A DNA stretch of 64,000 bases. Source: Mesorhizobium sp. M1D.F.Ca.ET.043.01.1.1 (GTDB taxonomy: Bacteria; Pseudomonadota; Alphaproteobacteria; Rhizobiales; Rhizobiaceae). The DNA lies in contig NZ_CP034444.1 of NCBI RefSeq assembly GCF_003952385.1, positions 4,973,001 to 5,037,000 of the forward strand, given 5' to 3'. The position numbers and the translations under genes are program-made. Positions 18,554 to 27,821 of this stretch are shown here, piece by piece; the stretch's first letter is position 1; each line of letters opens with the position of its first letter. The notes beneath the pieces are model-generated. The model was not told the DNA's origin. It saw only the letters and a program-made list of their open reading frames with translations, and ran no database searches.

Positions 18554-19183
18554 TCACTTGGTCCCGTACATGCGGTCGCCGGCGTCGCCGAGACCGGGCA
18601 TGATGTAGCCCTTGTCGTTCAATTGGCGGTCGATCGAGGCGGTGAAGATCGGGACATCGGGATGCGCCTTGGTGAAGCGCTCGATGCCTTCGGGCGCCGC
18701 GAGCAGGCAGAGGAAGCGGATGTTGGTGGCGCCGCGGCCTTTCAGCTTGTCGATCGCCGCGATCGCCGAATTGGCGGTCGCAAGCATCGGGTCGACAACG
18801 ATCACCAGACGGTCGGCGAGGTCGCTCGGCGCCTTGAAGAAATACTCGATCGCCTCCAGCGTCTCATGGTCGCGGTAAAGGCCGATATGGGCGACGCGCG
18901 CCGCCGGCACCAGGTCGAGCAGGCCTTCGAGCAGGCCGTTGCCGGCACGCAGCACCGAGGCGAAGACCAGTTTCTTACCCTCCAGCGTCGGCGCTTCCAT
19001 CTCCTCGATCGGGGTCTCGATGGTGGTGGTGGTCAGCTCGAGATTGCGGGTGACCTCATAGCCGAGAAGCAGCGAAATCTCGCGCAGCAACCGCCGGAAG
19101 CCGGCCGTCGAGGTCTCCTTCTTGCGCATGATGGTCAGCTTGTGCTGGACGAGGGGGTGGTCGACGACGGTGACGCCCTGCAT
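18554..19183 (-). CDS. upp: Uracil phosphoribosyltransferase
   Basis: Uracil plus PRPP to UMP, capturing the uracil released from nucleoside breakdown. 209 aa. The N-terminal [17 protein letters not shown], the flexible loop [15 protein letters not shown], the PRPP loop [14 protein letters not shown] and the C-terminal uracil site [14 protein letters not shown] are all present. Downstream of add on the same strand, separated by a 155-bp gap that carries the GTGAGTAGTGAATA repeats. Confidence 0.95.
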   Translation of the reverse strand: MQGVTVVDHPLVQHKLTIMRKKETSTAGFRRLLREISLLLGYEVTRNLELTTTTIETPIEEMEAPTLEGKKLVFASVLRAGNGLLEGLLDLVPAARVAHIGLYRDHETLEAIEYFFKAPSDLADRLVIVVDPMLATANSAIAAIDKLKGRGATNIRFLCLLAAPEGIERFTKAHPDVPIFTASIDRQLNDKGYIMPGLGDAGDRMYGTK

Positions 19184-19206
19184 GATGTGCTCCGACTGGT
19201 TCGCAG

Positions 19207-19341
19207 TGAGTAGTGAATAGTGAGTAGTGAATAGTGAGCCGATTTGCGAGTCCCTGACTGAGGGAAAGCGTCAACCTTCAACCGCGCGATGCGCACACGG
19301 CCAAATCGATCACTACTGACTACTCACTATTCCCTACTCAC
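19207..19341. repeat. GTGAGTAGTGAATA direct repeats with facing inverted copy
   Basis: The left block 19207-19239 contains two tandem GTGAGTAGTGAATA units and a third partial one. The right block 19311-19341 is an inverted version (TACTCACTATTCCCTACTCAC). A transcript of the add-upp region could fold these into a long stem with a roughly 70-nt loop. The right block carries the add stop codon (19338-19340). Confidence 0.8.
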
Positions 19342-20312
19342 CGCGCCTTCACGTCCAACCGGCTCAACAGCATTGCCTTGGTCTTCCGATCGACGAAGGC
19401 CGCCTCGATGGCCGTCCTGGTGACGGCGGCAAGCGCCTTGTCGTCCATCGCGAAATGCTCGGCGGCGATGTCGTATTCGCGCTTCAGCGAGGTCCAGAAA
19501 TAGGGCGGGTCGTCGGAATTGAGCGTTACCTTGCAGCCGGCCGCGCGCAACGCCGGGAAAGGGTGCTCGGCAAAACTGCCGAACACTTTGAGCGCGATGT
19601 TGGAGCCGGGACAGCATTCCAGCACCACGCGCTCGGCGGCGATGCGGCGAACGAGGTCGGGGTTCTCGATGGCGCGCACGCCATGGCCGATGCGCGACGG
19701 GCGGATGTGGTCGAGCGCCGCCTTGACGCTTTCCCAGCCCATCAGCTCGCCGGCATGGATGGTGATGCCGAGGCCCGCCTCGCGCGCTATCTCGAAAGCC
19801 CGCACATAGTCCTCGAAATCGCCGATGCGCTCGTCGCCGGCGACGCCGAAGCCGGTCACCAGCGGATGGCCGCAGCGCGCCGCGAAGCGCGCGGCCTGCT
19901 CGATCGCCTCGATGCCGACATGCCGCACACCGGTGACGATCATGCGCCCCTCGATACCGGTCCTGGCCTTGGCGCGGGCCATGCCTTCGCCGAGAGCATC
20001 CGTATAGGCCTTGGGCGAGAGACCGGCCTTCCTGGCGTGATCCGGCGAGGTGAAGATCTCGGAATAGATGGCGCCGTCGCGGGCGAGGCTGGTGAGATAG
20101 TGGTCGGTCAGGCGGGCGTAGTCCTCCTCGCTGCGAAACAGGTCTGAGGCGAAGTCGTAGGCAGCGAGGAAGGAGGTGAAATCGTGCCAGACGAAGGAGC
20201 CGTCCTGGATATAGGGCGAAGGGTCCTTGCCGTATTTGCGGGCCTGGCTGACGACAAGGTCGGGCGCCGCTGCCCCTTCGATGTGGCAGTGCAATTCTGC
20301 TTTCAAAATCAT
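19338..20312 (-). CDS. add: Adenosine deaminase
   Basis: Adenosine or deoxyadenosine to inosine, feeding the PNP encoded nearby. 324 aa. Zinc ligands His8 and His10 (LHCHIEG), the proton donor in IHAGELMGW, SRIGHGVRA and the LNSDDPPYF metal and catalytic aspartates are visible. The stop codon TGA lies within a repeat block, so the last residues (VKAR) could have been altered by that repeat. It is divergent from ubiE. Confidence 0.94.
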   Translation of the reverse strand: MILKAELHCHIEGAAAPDLVVSQARKYGKDPSPYIQDGSFVWHDFTSFLAAYDFASDLFRSEEDYARLTDHYLTSLARDGAIYSEIFTSPDHARKAGLSPKAYTDALGEGMARAKARTGIEGRMIVTGVRHVGIEAIEQAARFAARCGHPLVTGFGVAGDERIGDFEDYVRAFEIAREAGLGITIHAGELMGWESVKAALDHIRPSRIGHGVRAIENPDLVRRIAAERVVLECCPGSNIALKVFGSFAEHPFPALRAAGCKVTLNSDDPPYFWTSLKREYDIAAEHFAMDDKALAAVTRTAIEAAFVDRKTKAMLLSRLDVKAR

Positions 20313-20481
20313 GCGGCCATCCCGTGCGGTATCTTGTTCTCGCGCCGATTCCGGGCGGAAAAATCATGCGAGACTCTTCCCGAACCCGTCTCCAAGGCGC
20401 GGCCGAAAACCGCGCTTTGGACAATAGCGCCGGCCCCATCGATCGGCTATGGTCCCGCCGGTTTTATGGCGGATCAAAATA

Positions 20482-21258
20482 ATGTCAGTTGAGAGAACCA
20501 CGGCCGCGGGCGGCATGGAAACCTCCTATGGTTTCAGGAAGGTGGGCGCGGGCGACAAGCAGTCCCTCGTCAACGACGTCTTCCACAAGGTGGCCAATCG
20601 ATACGACCTCATGAACGATCTGATGTCGGGCGGGTTGCACCGGCTGTGGAAGGACGCGATGGTCGCGTGGCTCAATCCTCCCAAAAAGGCGGGCTGGAAG
20701 GTGCTCGACGTCGCCGGCGGCACGGGCGACGTCGCCTTCCGCATCATCGAGGCAAGCCACCGCCACGCGCATGCCACGGTGCTCGACATCAACGGCTCGA
20801 TGCTCGAAGTCGGCCGTGACAGGGCCGAGAAGAAAAACCTCTCGGAAAACACCGATTTCGTCGAGGCTAATGCCGAGGCGCTGCCGTTCGAGGACGGCAT
20901 TTTCGACGCCTATACGATCGCGTTCGGCATCCGCAACGTGCCGCGCATCGATGTCGCGCTGAGCGAGGCCTTTCGCGTGCTGAAGCGCGGCGGGCGCTTG
21001 CTGTGCCTCGAATTCTCCGAGGTCGACATGCCGTTGCTCGACAAGGCCTACGAGGCCTGGTCGTTCAACGCCATCCCCAAAATCGGCAAGGCGGTGACAG
21101 GCGACGGCGAACCCTATTCCTACCTGGTGGAATCGATCCGCAAATTCCCCAACCAGCAGAATTTTGCTTCCATGATCACCCGCGCGGGCTTCGATCGCGT
21201 CACTTTCCGCAACTATTCCGGCGGCATCGCGGCACTTCATTCGGGCTGGAAGCTTTGA
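20482..21258 (+). CDS. ubiE: Demethylmenaquinone/ubiquinone C-methyltransferase
   Basis: SAM-dependent C-methylation in ubiquinone biosynthesis at the cytoplasmic membrane. 258 aa from the ATG at 20482; the frame opens earlier without homology. Signature segments are [19 protein letters not shown], the SAM motif [23 protein letters not shown] and the C-terminal [13 protein letters not shown]. ubiB follows 43 bp downstream, with a small tandem duplication between. Confidence 0.95.
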   Translation: MSVERTTAAGGMETSYGFRKVGAGDKQSLVNDVFHKVANRYDLMNDLMSGGLHRLWKDAMVAWLNPPKKAGWKVLDVAGGTGDVAFRIIEASHRHAHATVLDINGSMLEVGRDRAEKKNLSENTDFVEANAEALPFEDGIFDAYTIAFGIRNVPRIDVALSEAFRVLKRGGRLLCLEFSEVDMPLLDKAYEAWSFNAIPKIGKAVTGDGEPYSYLVESIRKFPNQQNFASMITRAGFDRVTFRNYSGGIAALHSGWKL

Positions 21259-21266
21259 GGCCGCAA

Positions 21267-21296
21267 ACCTTGAAGCAGGACGCCTTGAAGCAGGGC
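21267..21296 (+). repeat. 15-bp tandem duplication between ubiE and ubiB
   Basis: CCTTGAAGCAGG occurs twice in a row with a 15-bp period immediately before the ubiB ribosome site. It is probably a recent slippage duplication; effect unknown. Confidence 0.7.
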
Positions 21297-21301
21297 GGGC
21301 G

Positions 21302-22876
21302 ATGACCAGCGTCGGCGCCGCCTTCCGGCTCGCCAGGGCCGGCTGGGTGCTGGTCCGCGAGGGCGTCGTCGCGGCGCTGCCCGGCGAAGAGCTCTCCGGC
21401 ATGCCGAAGCTCGGCTGGCGGCTGGCGCGCGTGCTCACCCGCCGCCGCGCCAGGCGCCACCAGCGCGGCGACCGGCTGGCGCAGGCGGTGGTGCGGCTGG
21501 GGCCATCCTACGTCAAGCTCGGTCAGTTCCTGGCGACAAGGCCCGATGTCGTCGGCAACGACATGGCGCTCGATCTCGCCCTGCTGCAGGACAAGATGCA
21601 CACCTTCCCGAAAGCGGAGGCGATCGCGGCGATCGAGGCCTCGCTCGGGCGCAGGATCGGCGATCTTTATGCGAGCTTCGGCGAGCCCGTGGCCGCCGCC
21701 TCGATCGCACAGGTGCACAGTGCCGAAGTCGTTCGTGAAGGGATAGTGTCGCGGGTGGCGGTGAAGGTGATCCGCCCCGGCGTGCGCCGCCACTTCTTCC
21801 ACGACCTCGAGAGCTATTTCCTCGCCGCCCGCCTGCAGGAGAAATACATTCCCTCCTCGCGCCGCCTGCGGCCGATCGAGGTGACCCAGACGCTGGCGCA
21901 GACCACCAAGGTCGAGATGGACATGCGGCTCGAGGCGGCTGCGTTTTCCGAGCTCGCCGAAAACACCAAGGACGATCCGGGGTTCCGCGTGCCGGCGGTC
22001 GACTGGGAGCGGACCGGCCGCGACGTGATCACCATGGAGTGGATCGACGGCGTCAAGATGAACGATCTGGCCGGCCTTGCCGCCGCCGGCTACGATCTCA
22101 AGGCGATCGCCGCCAACCTCATCCAATCGTTCCTCAGGCACACGCTGCGCGACGGCTTCTTCCATGCCGACATGCATCCGGGCAATCTGTTCGTCGAGGC
22201 GAACGGCACTATCGTCGCGGTCGATCTCGGCATCGCCGGCAGGCTTGCCAGGAAAGAGCGGCGTTTCCTGGCCGAGATCCTCTATGGCTTCATCGTGCGC
22301 GACTATCACCGCGTCGCCGAGGTGCATTTCGAGGCCGGCTACGTGCCGCGCCAGCACAATGTCTCGGCCTTCGCCCAGGCAATCCGCGCCATCGGCGAGC
22401 CGATCCATGGCCAGTCGGCCGAGACCATCTCGATGGCGAAGCTCTTGACGCTGCTGTTCGAGGTCACCGAGCTTTTCGACATGGCGACGCGGCCGGAACT
22501 GATCCTGCTGCAGAAGACCATGGTGGTGGTCGAGGGCGTCGCCCGCACGCTCGATCCGGCCTTCAACATGTGGAAGACGTCAGAGCCGGTGGTCAGCGAC
22601 TGGATCGCCAGCAATCTCGGCCCGCGCGGCATGCTCACCGATGCGCGCGACGCCGGCAAGGCACTGGTGGCGCTGGCCAGGCAGGCGCCGGACATTGCGG
22701 CCCGCAGCGAGCGGCTGTCGCGCGAAATCGACCTGATGGCCGAACATGGCCTGCGCTTCGACGAGGCGACGGCGCGCGCCATCGGCAAGGCCGAGGCGCG
22801 CCATACCCGCTCCGGCCGCCTGGCGCTCTGGGTCATCGCGCTGACGCTGGCTTATATCGCCTGGCGGATTTTCTGA
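21302..22876 (+). CDS. ubiB: Ubiquinone biosynthesis protein UbiB (atypical kinase/ATPase)
   Basis: 524 aa. UbiB/ADCK proteins support ubiquinone assembly or distribution at the membrane. Seen here: the KxGQ motif YVKLGQFLATRPD, the Ala-rich nucleotide loop AAASIAQVH, the ion-pair Lys in VAVKVIRPG, the catalytic-loop region HADMHPGNLFV and the metal site VDLGIAGRL. A C-terminal hydrophobic segment (ALWVIALTLAYIAWRIF) serves as membrane anchor. Position next to ubiE is typical of alphaproteobacteria. Confidence 0.95.
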   Translation: MTSVGAAFRLARAGWVLVREGVVAALPGEELSGMPKLGWRLARVLTRRRARRHQRGDRLAQAVVRLGPSYVKLGQFLATRPDVVGNDMALDLALLQDKMHTFPKAEAIAAIEASLGRRIGDLYASFGEPVAAASIAQVHSAEVVREGIVSRVAVKVIRPGVRRHFFHDLESYFLAARLQEKYIPSSRRLRPIEVTQTLAQTTKVEMDMRLEAAAFSELAENTKDDPGFRVPAVDWERTGRDVITMEWIDGVKMNDLAGLAAAGYDLKAIAANLIQSFLRHTLRDGFFHADMHPGNLFVEANGTIVAVDLGIAGRLARKERRFLAEILYGFIVRDYHRVAEVHFEAGYVPRQHNVSAFAQAIRAIGEPIHGQSAETISMAKLLTLLFEVTELFDMATRPELILLQKTMVVVEGVARTLDPAFNMWKTSEPVVSDWIASNLGPRGMLTDARDAGKALVALARQAPDIAARSERLSREIDLMAEHGLRFDEATARAIGKAEARHTRSGRLALWVIALTLAYIAWRIF

Positions 22877-22949
22877 CCGCCATCCGCCTTGCCGCGGTCT
22901 GATTGCATTGCTATCATTGCTAGCGACAGTTTGAGGTGGGCGCAATCAG

Positions 22950-24422
22950 ATGGCCAGCATCACGATCCGCAACCTCGACGATAAGGTCAAGGACCTGCTG
23001 CGACAACTGGCGGCCGAAAATGGCTGCTCGATGGAGGAGCAGGCGCGGGCGATGATCCGGGCGGCGGTTGAAGGCCGGGCAGGACAGGCCGACCGCATCG
23101 GCCAGATCGAGAAGACGCTGCGTGCGCTGACCGAGCCCGGCCAGCAAACAACGCCCCCCTCTGCCGAATCTAGCAGGCTGGCGACTCGCGGAACGCTTTC
23201 TGGTAAGCGCATCCTGCTCATCGTCGGCGGCGGTATCGCCGCCTACAAGGCGCTCGACCTGATCCGGCGCCTGCGTGAACGCGGCGCATCCGTTCGCGTG
23301 GTGATGACGGCCGCCGCGCAGGAATTCGTCACCGCGCTCTCGGTTGGCGCGCTTTCGGCCGACCATGTCTTCACCGAGCTGTTCGACCGCAATGACGAGC
23401 ATGATGTCGGCCACATAAGGCTGTCGCGCGAGGCCGACCTTCTGGTCGTGGCGCCGGCCACCGCCGACCTGATGGCGAAGCTCGCCAACGGCCATGCCAA
23501 CGACCTTGCCTCGACGGTGCTTCTGGCGACCGACAAGAGGGTGCTGATGGCGCCGGCGATGAATCCGAAAATGTGGTCGCATCCGGCGACGCGCCGCAAC
23601 CGGACGGCGCTGCAGAAGGACGGCGTCGCCTTCGTCGGCCCCGCCAGGGGCGAGATGGCCGAAAGCAACGAGGCCGGCGAAGGCCGCATGGCCGAGCCGC
23701 TGGAAATCGTGGCCGCGATCGAGGCGATGCTCGACGAGAAGCCAAAGCCGCTTGCGGGCCGCAGGATCATCGTCACGTCGGGGCCGACGCATGAGCCGAT
23801 CGACCCGGTGCGCTACATCGCCAACCGCTCGTCCGGCAAGCAGGGCCATGCGATCGCGGCCGCGCTGGCGAAGCTCGGCGCCGACGTCCGGCTGGTGTCC
23901 GGTCCGGTCAGTATCGCCGATCCGGCCGGGGTCACGACGACGCATGTCGAAACCGCGGCCGAGATGAAGGAAGCGGTCGAGCACCTTTTGCCGGCGGATG
24001 CGGCGGTGTTCGTCGCCGCGGTCGCCGACTGGCGCACGGCCGGTGCCGCTGGCGAGAAGATCAAGAAGGTGGCGGGCGAGGGACCGCCTTCACTCAAGAT
24101 GGTCGAGAATCCCGACATTCTCGCGGGAGTCGGCCATCACATCAAGCGGCCGGGCCTCGTCGTCGGCTTCGCCGCCGAGACGCAGGACCTGATCGGCAAT
24201 GCCGAGGCCAAGCTGAAGAAAAAGGGCGCCGATTTCATCGTCGCCAACGACGTCTCGCATGAAAGCGGCATCGGCCCGTCCGGCGTGATGGGCGGCGATC
24301 GCAACAAGGTGCGCATCGTTTCCAAGTCCGGCGTCGAGGAATGGCCGGAGATGGGCAAGGACGAGGTGGCGGCGCGGCTCGCCGCGTTGATCGCCGAGCG
24401 GCTGAAAACGATCGTGGTTTAG
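22950..24422 (+). CDS. coaBC: CoaBC bifunctional flavoprotein with N-terminal ribbon-helix-helix domain
   Basis: Coenzyme A synthesis: phosphopantothenate-cysteine ligase (CoaB) and phosphopantothenoylcysteine decarboxylase (CoaC). 490 aa, longer than the usual 400. Residues 1-45 (MASITIRNLDDKVKDLL and on) match FitA/StbC-type antitoxin ribbon-helix-helix proteins, 46-82 is a linker, about 84-255 is CoaC (GGGIAAYK, active-site His155 in GHIRL, Asn205 in AMNPKMW), and about 265-490 is CoaB (VTSGPTHEPIDPVRYIANRS, GADFIVANDVS). No other start is seen at residue 83, so the fusion looks real. The Cys of the ACGD motif of E. coli Dfp is absent (AESNEAGEGRM). The stop overlaps the convergent MFS gene. 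Confidence 0.92.
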   Translation: MASITIRNLDDKVKDLLRQLAAENGCSMEEQARAMIRAAVEGRAGQADRIGQIEKTLRALTEPGQQTTPPSAESSRLATRGTLSGKRILLIVGGGIAAYKALDLIRRLRERGASVRVVMTAAAQEFVTALSVGALSADHVFTELFDRNDEHDVGHIRLSREADLLVVAPATADLMAKLANGHANDLASTVLLATDKRVLMAPAMNPKMWSHPATRRNRTALQKDGVAFVGPARGEMAESNEAGEGRMAEPLEIVAAIEAMLDEKPKPLAGRRIIVTSGPTHEPIDPVRYIANRSSGKQGHAIAAALAKLGADVRLVSGPVSIADPAGVTTTHVETAAEMKEAVEHLLPADAAVFVAAVADWRTAGAAGEKIKKVAGEGPPSLKMVENPDILAGVGHHIKRPGLVVGFAAETQDLIGNAEAKLKKKGADFIVANDVSHESGIGPSGVMGGDRNKVRIVSKSGVEEWPEMGKDEVAARLAALIAERLKTIVV

Positions 24423-25870
24423 CTGGTTGCCTCCCGAGGCCGCATGGCCGGAACGGCAATCCAGAGAGCAGCGATACAGCCCAGGATGCCAAGCGGCACG
24501 AAGGCGAGGAACAGCCACCCGGCGACGCCCGCGGCCGCTTCACCATTGAGGCCTTCCGAAAAGCCACTGGCGTTGGCGACAATGCCGGCAAGCGCTGCGC
24601 CCACCGCGTAGCCGATGCGCTGCATGGTCGGCACGGCGGCCGACGCGATCGTCTGCTCGCCTTCCCGGGCCGAGGCGACAATGACGCGCGTCAGGAACGG
24701 CCAGCAAACGCCGAAGCCGCCCCCTTGCAGCAGGGCGCAGAACAGGATCAGCGGGATCGAGCCTGCCGGTATGGTGTAGGCGAAGCCGGCGAGACCCGAG
24801 GCGATCATCAGCGCGCCGACGACGATGATCAGCCGCTCGCGTTCGAGCGGCGCGTTGGCGATCAGGATTGACAGGATCGACCAGGCGATGGATTCGGCAG
24901 CGATGATGTAGCCGGTGGTCAGGATCGGAATACCGTGCAGCGTGGTCAGAAGCAGCGGCCCGTAGATGGTGAAGGTGCAGGTGGCGACCGAGAAGGCCGC
25001 GACCATGGTCATGCCCGAGCCAAGCGGCGAGCGCCATGAGAACAAGGGAGACGGGAAGAGGCGCGAGCGCGGCCAGAGGGCATCGATGCGGAAGAACAGG
25101 GCCAGGCCGACCAGGCCGAGGAGGAGCAGCAGCGACGAGCGCAACAGGGCGATGTCGATGCCGGCGGCTGCGATCAGCACCACGCTGATGGCGAGACAGG
25201 CGAGCGCCGGATAGGGGAAGGGCGGCGCCGTGCCGCTGCCCGCCCGCGGCTTCGTCGCCTCGGGCGTGTTCAGCACGATGAAGCTTGCCAGCGCCATCGC
25301 CGCGCCGCCTAAGGTGAAGAACCCGAAAGCCCAGCGCCACGACAGGAACTCGGTCATGAGCGCGCCGAGCATTGGCCCGCTGAAGGCGGCGACGCCCCAG
25401 ATCGCCGACATGATGCCGAAGAGCTGCGGCCAGATGGTGCTGGGAAACAGCCGCTCGACCGAGACGAAGGCCAGCGACACAAGTGCGCCGCCGCCGAGGC
25501 CCTCGACCAGACGCCCGGCGAGGAACAGCGGCATCGAGGGGGCCGTGGCGCAGATCAGCGCGCCGGTCGCGTAGAGCAGGGCGGCGACCATCATGTTGGA
25601 GCGCAGCGCGACATAGCTGACCAGCCTGCCGGCCGCGGCGCCGGCGACAATGGCGCCAAGCTCGTAGATCGCCAGCGACCAGCCGACCAGCTGCACGCCG
25701 GCCAGCTCGCCGACCATGGCCGGCATGATCGTCGCCACCATCGTCTCATTGGTGGCATGCAGCAGGATGCCCAGGCTGACGAAGCAGAAGCGCGCCAGGT
25801 CGCCGCTCGCCCACAGCGCCTGCCAATCCACCTTGTTTACGCCCGCCTTATTGCCGCCTGCTGCCGTCAC
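24419..25870 (-). CDS. MFS transporter, DHA2 (14-span) drug exporter type
   Basis: 483 aa with about 14 hydrophobic segments and the DHA2-like N-terminal layout (HATNETMVATIMPAMVGEL, where acidic and Thr residues replace the usual LDxTIVNVALP form). RLVEGLGGGALVSLAF is the motif C/antiporter region. It starts with GTG at 25870, supported by AGGAG eight bases upstream. Proton-coupled export is expected; the substrate cannot be read from sequence. It ends inside coaBC (the two stops overlap by four bases). Confidence 0.85.
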   Translation of the reverse strand: MTAAGGNKAGVNKVDWQALWASGDLARFCFVSLGILLHATNETMVATIMPAMVGELAGVQLVGWSLAIYELGAIVAGAAAGRLVSYVALRSNMMVAALLYATGALICATAPSMPLFLAGRLVEGLGGGALVSLAFVSVERLFPSTIWPQLFGIMSAIWGVAAFSGPMLGALMTEFLSWRWAFGFFTLGGAAMALASFIVLNTPEATKPRAGSGTAPPFPYPALACLAISVVLIAAAGIDIALLRSSLLLLLGLVGLALFFRIDALWPRSRLFPSPLFSWRSPLGSGMTMVAAFSVATCTFTIYGPLLLTTLHGIPILTTGYIIAAESIAWSILSILIANAPLERERLIIVVGALMIASGLAGFAYTIPAGSIPLILFCALLQGGGFGVCWPFLTRVIVASAREGEQTIASAAVPTMQRIGYAVGAALAGIVANASGFSEGLNGEAAAGVAGWLFLAFVPLGILGCIAALWIAVPAMRPREATS

Positions 25871-26029
25871 GCCGATCTCCTGCCTGTTTCCGCAGCCTCA
25901 CCCGTTTTTCGAATGAAGCGCCAGATCCAGTTCGGCAGGGCTTGTAGAACCTCAAGGGCGGTTGAGCTCAAGAGACTTTTTCAGCGCAATCGCGATTGGG
26001 CAGAGCCACGAATTCACACAGGCGGTCCG

Positions 26030-26073
26030 CGCCAAAAGGATGCGGCCCGGAACGAGTGTCCCGGGCCGCATCC
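26030..26073 (-). terminator. Rho-independent terminator of the DUF992 gene
   Basis: Perfect 13-bp stem (GGATGCGGCCCGG / CCGGGCCGCATCC) with a 10-nt loop at 26038-26073; on the minus strand the stem is followed by TTTTGG. It ends the transcript arriving from 26104. Confidence 0.85.
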
Positions 26074-26103
26074 GTTCCAATCAAAACGACTGATTGAAAG
26101 GCT

Positions 26104-26577
26104 TCACTTGTAGGAGTGGACGAGATCCAGCGAGGCCACCGCGACGGCCAGATTGACGCCGGTCTGCGCCTGGACGCTCAGCGGCTCCAGCATGAAGGCG
26201 CCGTTCAGGCCGCCAACCAGGAGGTTGGCGCCGCCGCCGGTCACGACGCTGGCCTCGGCGTTGACGCCGTAATAGCTGCCGGCGAGGTCGCCCGCGTCAT
26301 GGCTGCGCGTGGCGGCAAGCACCGCCCAGACGAGCTGGCCCTGATGCGTCTGGCCGACATCGACGCCGAGCTTGGAGATCATGCCCGTGTAGAGCTCGGA
26401 CGGACCGTGATGGTAGGGGCGGAAGACGCAGGACACGCCCTTGTTGGAGGTGATGACGTAACCGACGCCACCGTCGATGGTGCAGTCGAGCGTGCCGAGC
26501 CGGAGCGTGCCGGCGCTGACGGGGGAGGCGAGGACCGTGGTGGCCAGCGCCGCGGCACAAACAAGCTTCTTGATCAT
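26104..26577 (-). CDS. DUF992 secreted protein
   Basis: 157 aa with a signal peptide (MIKKLVCAAALATTVLASPVSA). The mature protein has the DUF992 pattern: LRLGTLDCTIDGGVGYVI, a Cys pair in LDC and VSCVF, YTGMISKLGVDVG and a C-terminal QAQTGVNLAVAVASLDL. This domain is largely limited to alphaproteobacteria; its role in the envelope is unknown. It is monocistronic with its own terminator. Confidence 0.88.
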   Translation of the reverse strand: MIKKLVCAAALATTVLASPVSAGTLRLGTLDCTIDGGVGYVITSNKGVSCVFRPYHHGPSELYTGMISKLGVDVGQTHQGQLVWAVLAATRSHDAGDLAGSYYGVNAEASVVTGGGANLLVGGLNGAFMLEPLSVQAQTGVNLAVAVASLDLVHSYK

Positions 26578-26837
26578 CGGGAAGGTCCCTTTCGCAAAAT
26601 TCGAAAACTAGCCCCGATTTAACGGTCGAGGTGCGTGGAGCGTTCCGCCGAAAACTTGGCGCGAGAATGGCAAGCCTTGGCGCATTGCCGTTGGCGGTTA
26701 ACGGATCGCTATCGGTGTCTCAATACCGCAACACTGCCACCATCGCCGGCGACGAGCAGGCGTGCGGCACCTGAAGCGCTCACATTAAACGGCTTCAGGC
26801 GTTCGGGCGACCTGCGCTGGCTGGCGCCGGCATCCCG

Positions 26838-27689
26838 TCAGCTGGCGTTGCCGCCGGTGCGCGACAGGCCGTCCTTGGCCGGCTGGTAGTTCGGGTCGAG
26901 GTGGATCGCTTCGCGGTAGGACTTGGCGGCCCTTGCCTTGTCGCCGCGCCGCTCGTAGATCAGCGCCTGGTTGGCCCAGGCCTCGGCATTCTTGCCGTCG
27001 AGCTTGATGGCCATGTTGAAATCGCTGAAGGCGTTGTCCTCGTCGCCCGTCGCCAGATAGGAGAGGCCGCGGCCGTTGTAGGGCTCGGCGGCGTCCGGCG
27101 CGAGCGAGATCGCGGTCGAGAAATCCTCGATGGCGAACTTATGCTGGCCCTGGCTCTGATAGATCAGGCCGCGGTTGTGGTAGGCGCGGGCGTCGGTGGT
27201 ATCGAGCTGGATCGCCTTCTGGAAATCGTTGAAGGCATCCTGGGTGCGGCCCGCCTTGCGATAGAGATTGCCGCGGCCGATATAGGCGGCATCGTAATTG
27301 GCGTTGATCTGGATCGACTTGTTGTAGTCGGCGAGGGCTGCTTCCTGGTTGCCGAGGAAGCGCTGGATGAGCGCGCGGTTCGAATAGGCCTGGTAGAAGC
27401 TCGGGTTGAGCTGGATGGCGCTGTCGAAGTCCTTCAGCGCGGCCTGATACTGGCCGCCGCGGCCATAGGCCGAGCCGCGCACATTGTAGCCCTCGGGATC
27501 CTGCGGGTTGCGCTGGATCACCGCCGACAGCGAGGAGATGTTCTCGCTCGAGCCCTGCGCCTTGTCGATGTTGTTGAACTCACCCGTCGGGGTCGTCTGG
27601 CATGCTGCAAGGGCCAGGCCCGAAAGCAGGGCCGCCGTCAGGGCGAAGCCGCGAAAAGCGGTTCTGCGCTCCACGGAAATTGCGTTCAT
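26838..27689 (-). CDS. TPR-repeat lipoprotein
   Basis: 283 aa. ATG at 27689 has GAGG six bases upstream and is preferred over an in-frame GTG at 27701. A lipoprotein signal with lipobox LALAAC precedes an N-terminal spacer and six TPR units (for example NPSFYQAYSNRALIQRFLGN and TTDARAYHNRGLIYQSQGQ). Similar to NlpI-like TPR lipoproteins, which scaffold peptidoglycan hydrolases and proteases; that role is inferred. It lies downstream of rpsU behind a terminator. Confidence 0.88.
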   Translation of the reverse strand: MNAISVERRTAFRGFALTAALLSGLALAACQTTPTGEFNNIDKAQGSSENISSLSAVIQRNPQDPEGYNVRGSAYGRGGQYQAALKDFDSAIQLNPSFYQAYSNRALIQRFLGNQEAALADYNKSIQINANYDAAYIGRGNLYRKAGRTQDAFNDFQKAIQLDTTDARAYHNRGLIYQSQGQHKFAIEDFSTAISLAPDAAEPYNGRGLSYLATGDEDNAFSDFNMAIKLDGKNAEAWANQALIYERRGDKARAAKSYREAIHLDPNYQPAKDGLSRTGGNAS

Positions 27690-27751
27690 CTTTGTCCTCA
27701 CTGCCGGGGCGCCGTCAGTCCGTTCCCTCTCCGAACCGGCTCGAATGCATA

Positions 27752-27789
27752 AACAAAAGGGTGGCGGCGATTCCGCATCGCGCCACCCT
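27752..27789 (-). terminator. Rho-independent terminator after rpsU
   Basis: Arms AGGGTGGCG / CGCCACCCT (27758-27766 and 27781-27789), 14-nt loop, followed on the minus strand by TTTTGTTT. It sits 33 bp past the rpsU stop. Confidence 0.85.
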
Positions 27790-27821
27790 CGGTATCCTTC
27801 GAAAAGGACGAAAAATTGGCG

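Noticed and set aside
19207..19341. CRISPR-like array
   Set aside because: Units are 14 bp without unique spacers and form inverted arms; no cas genes.
20331..20390. A diverged copy of the 105-bp element between add and ubiE
   Set aside because: Only ATTCCGGGCGGAAAA resembles it; the flanks do not pair, so I could not separate it from chance.
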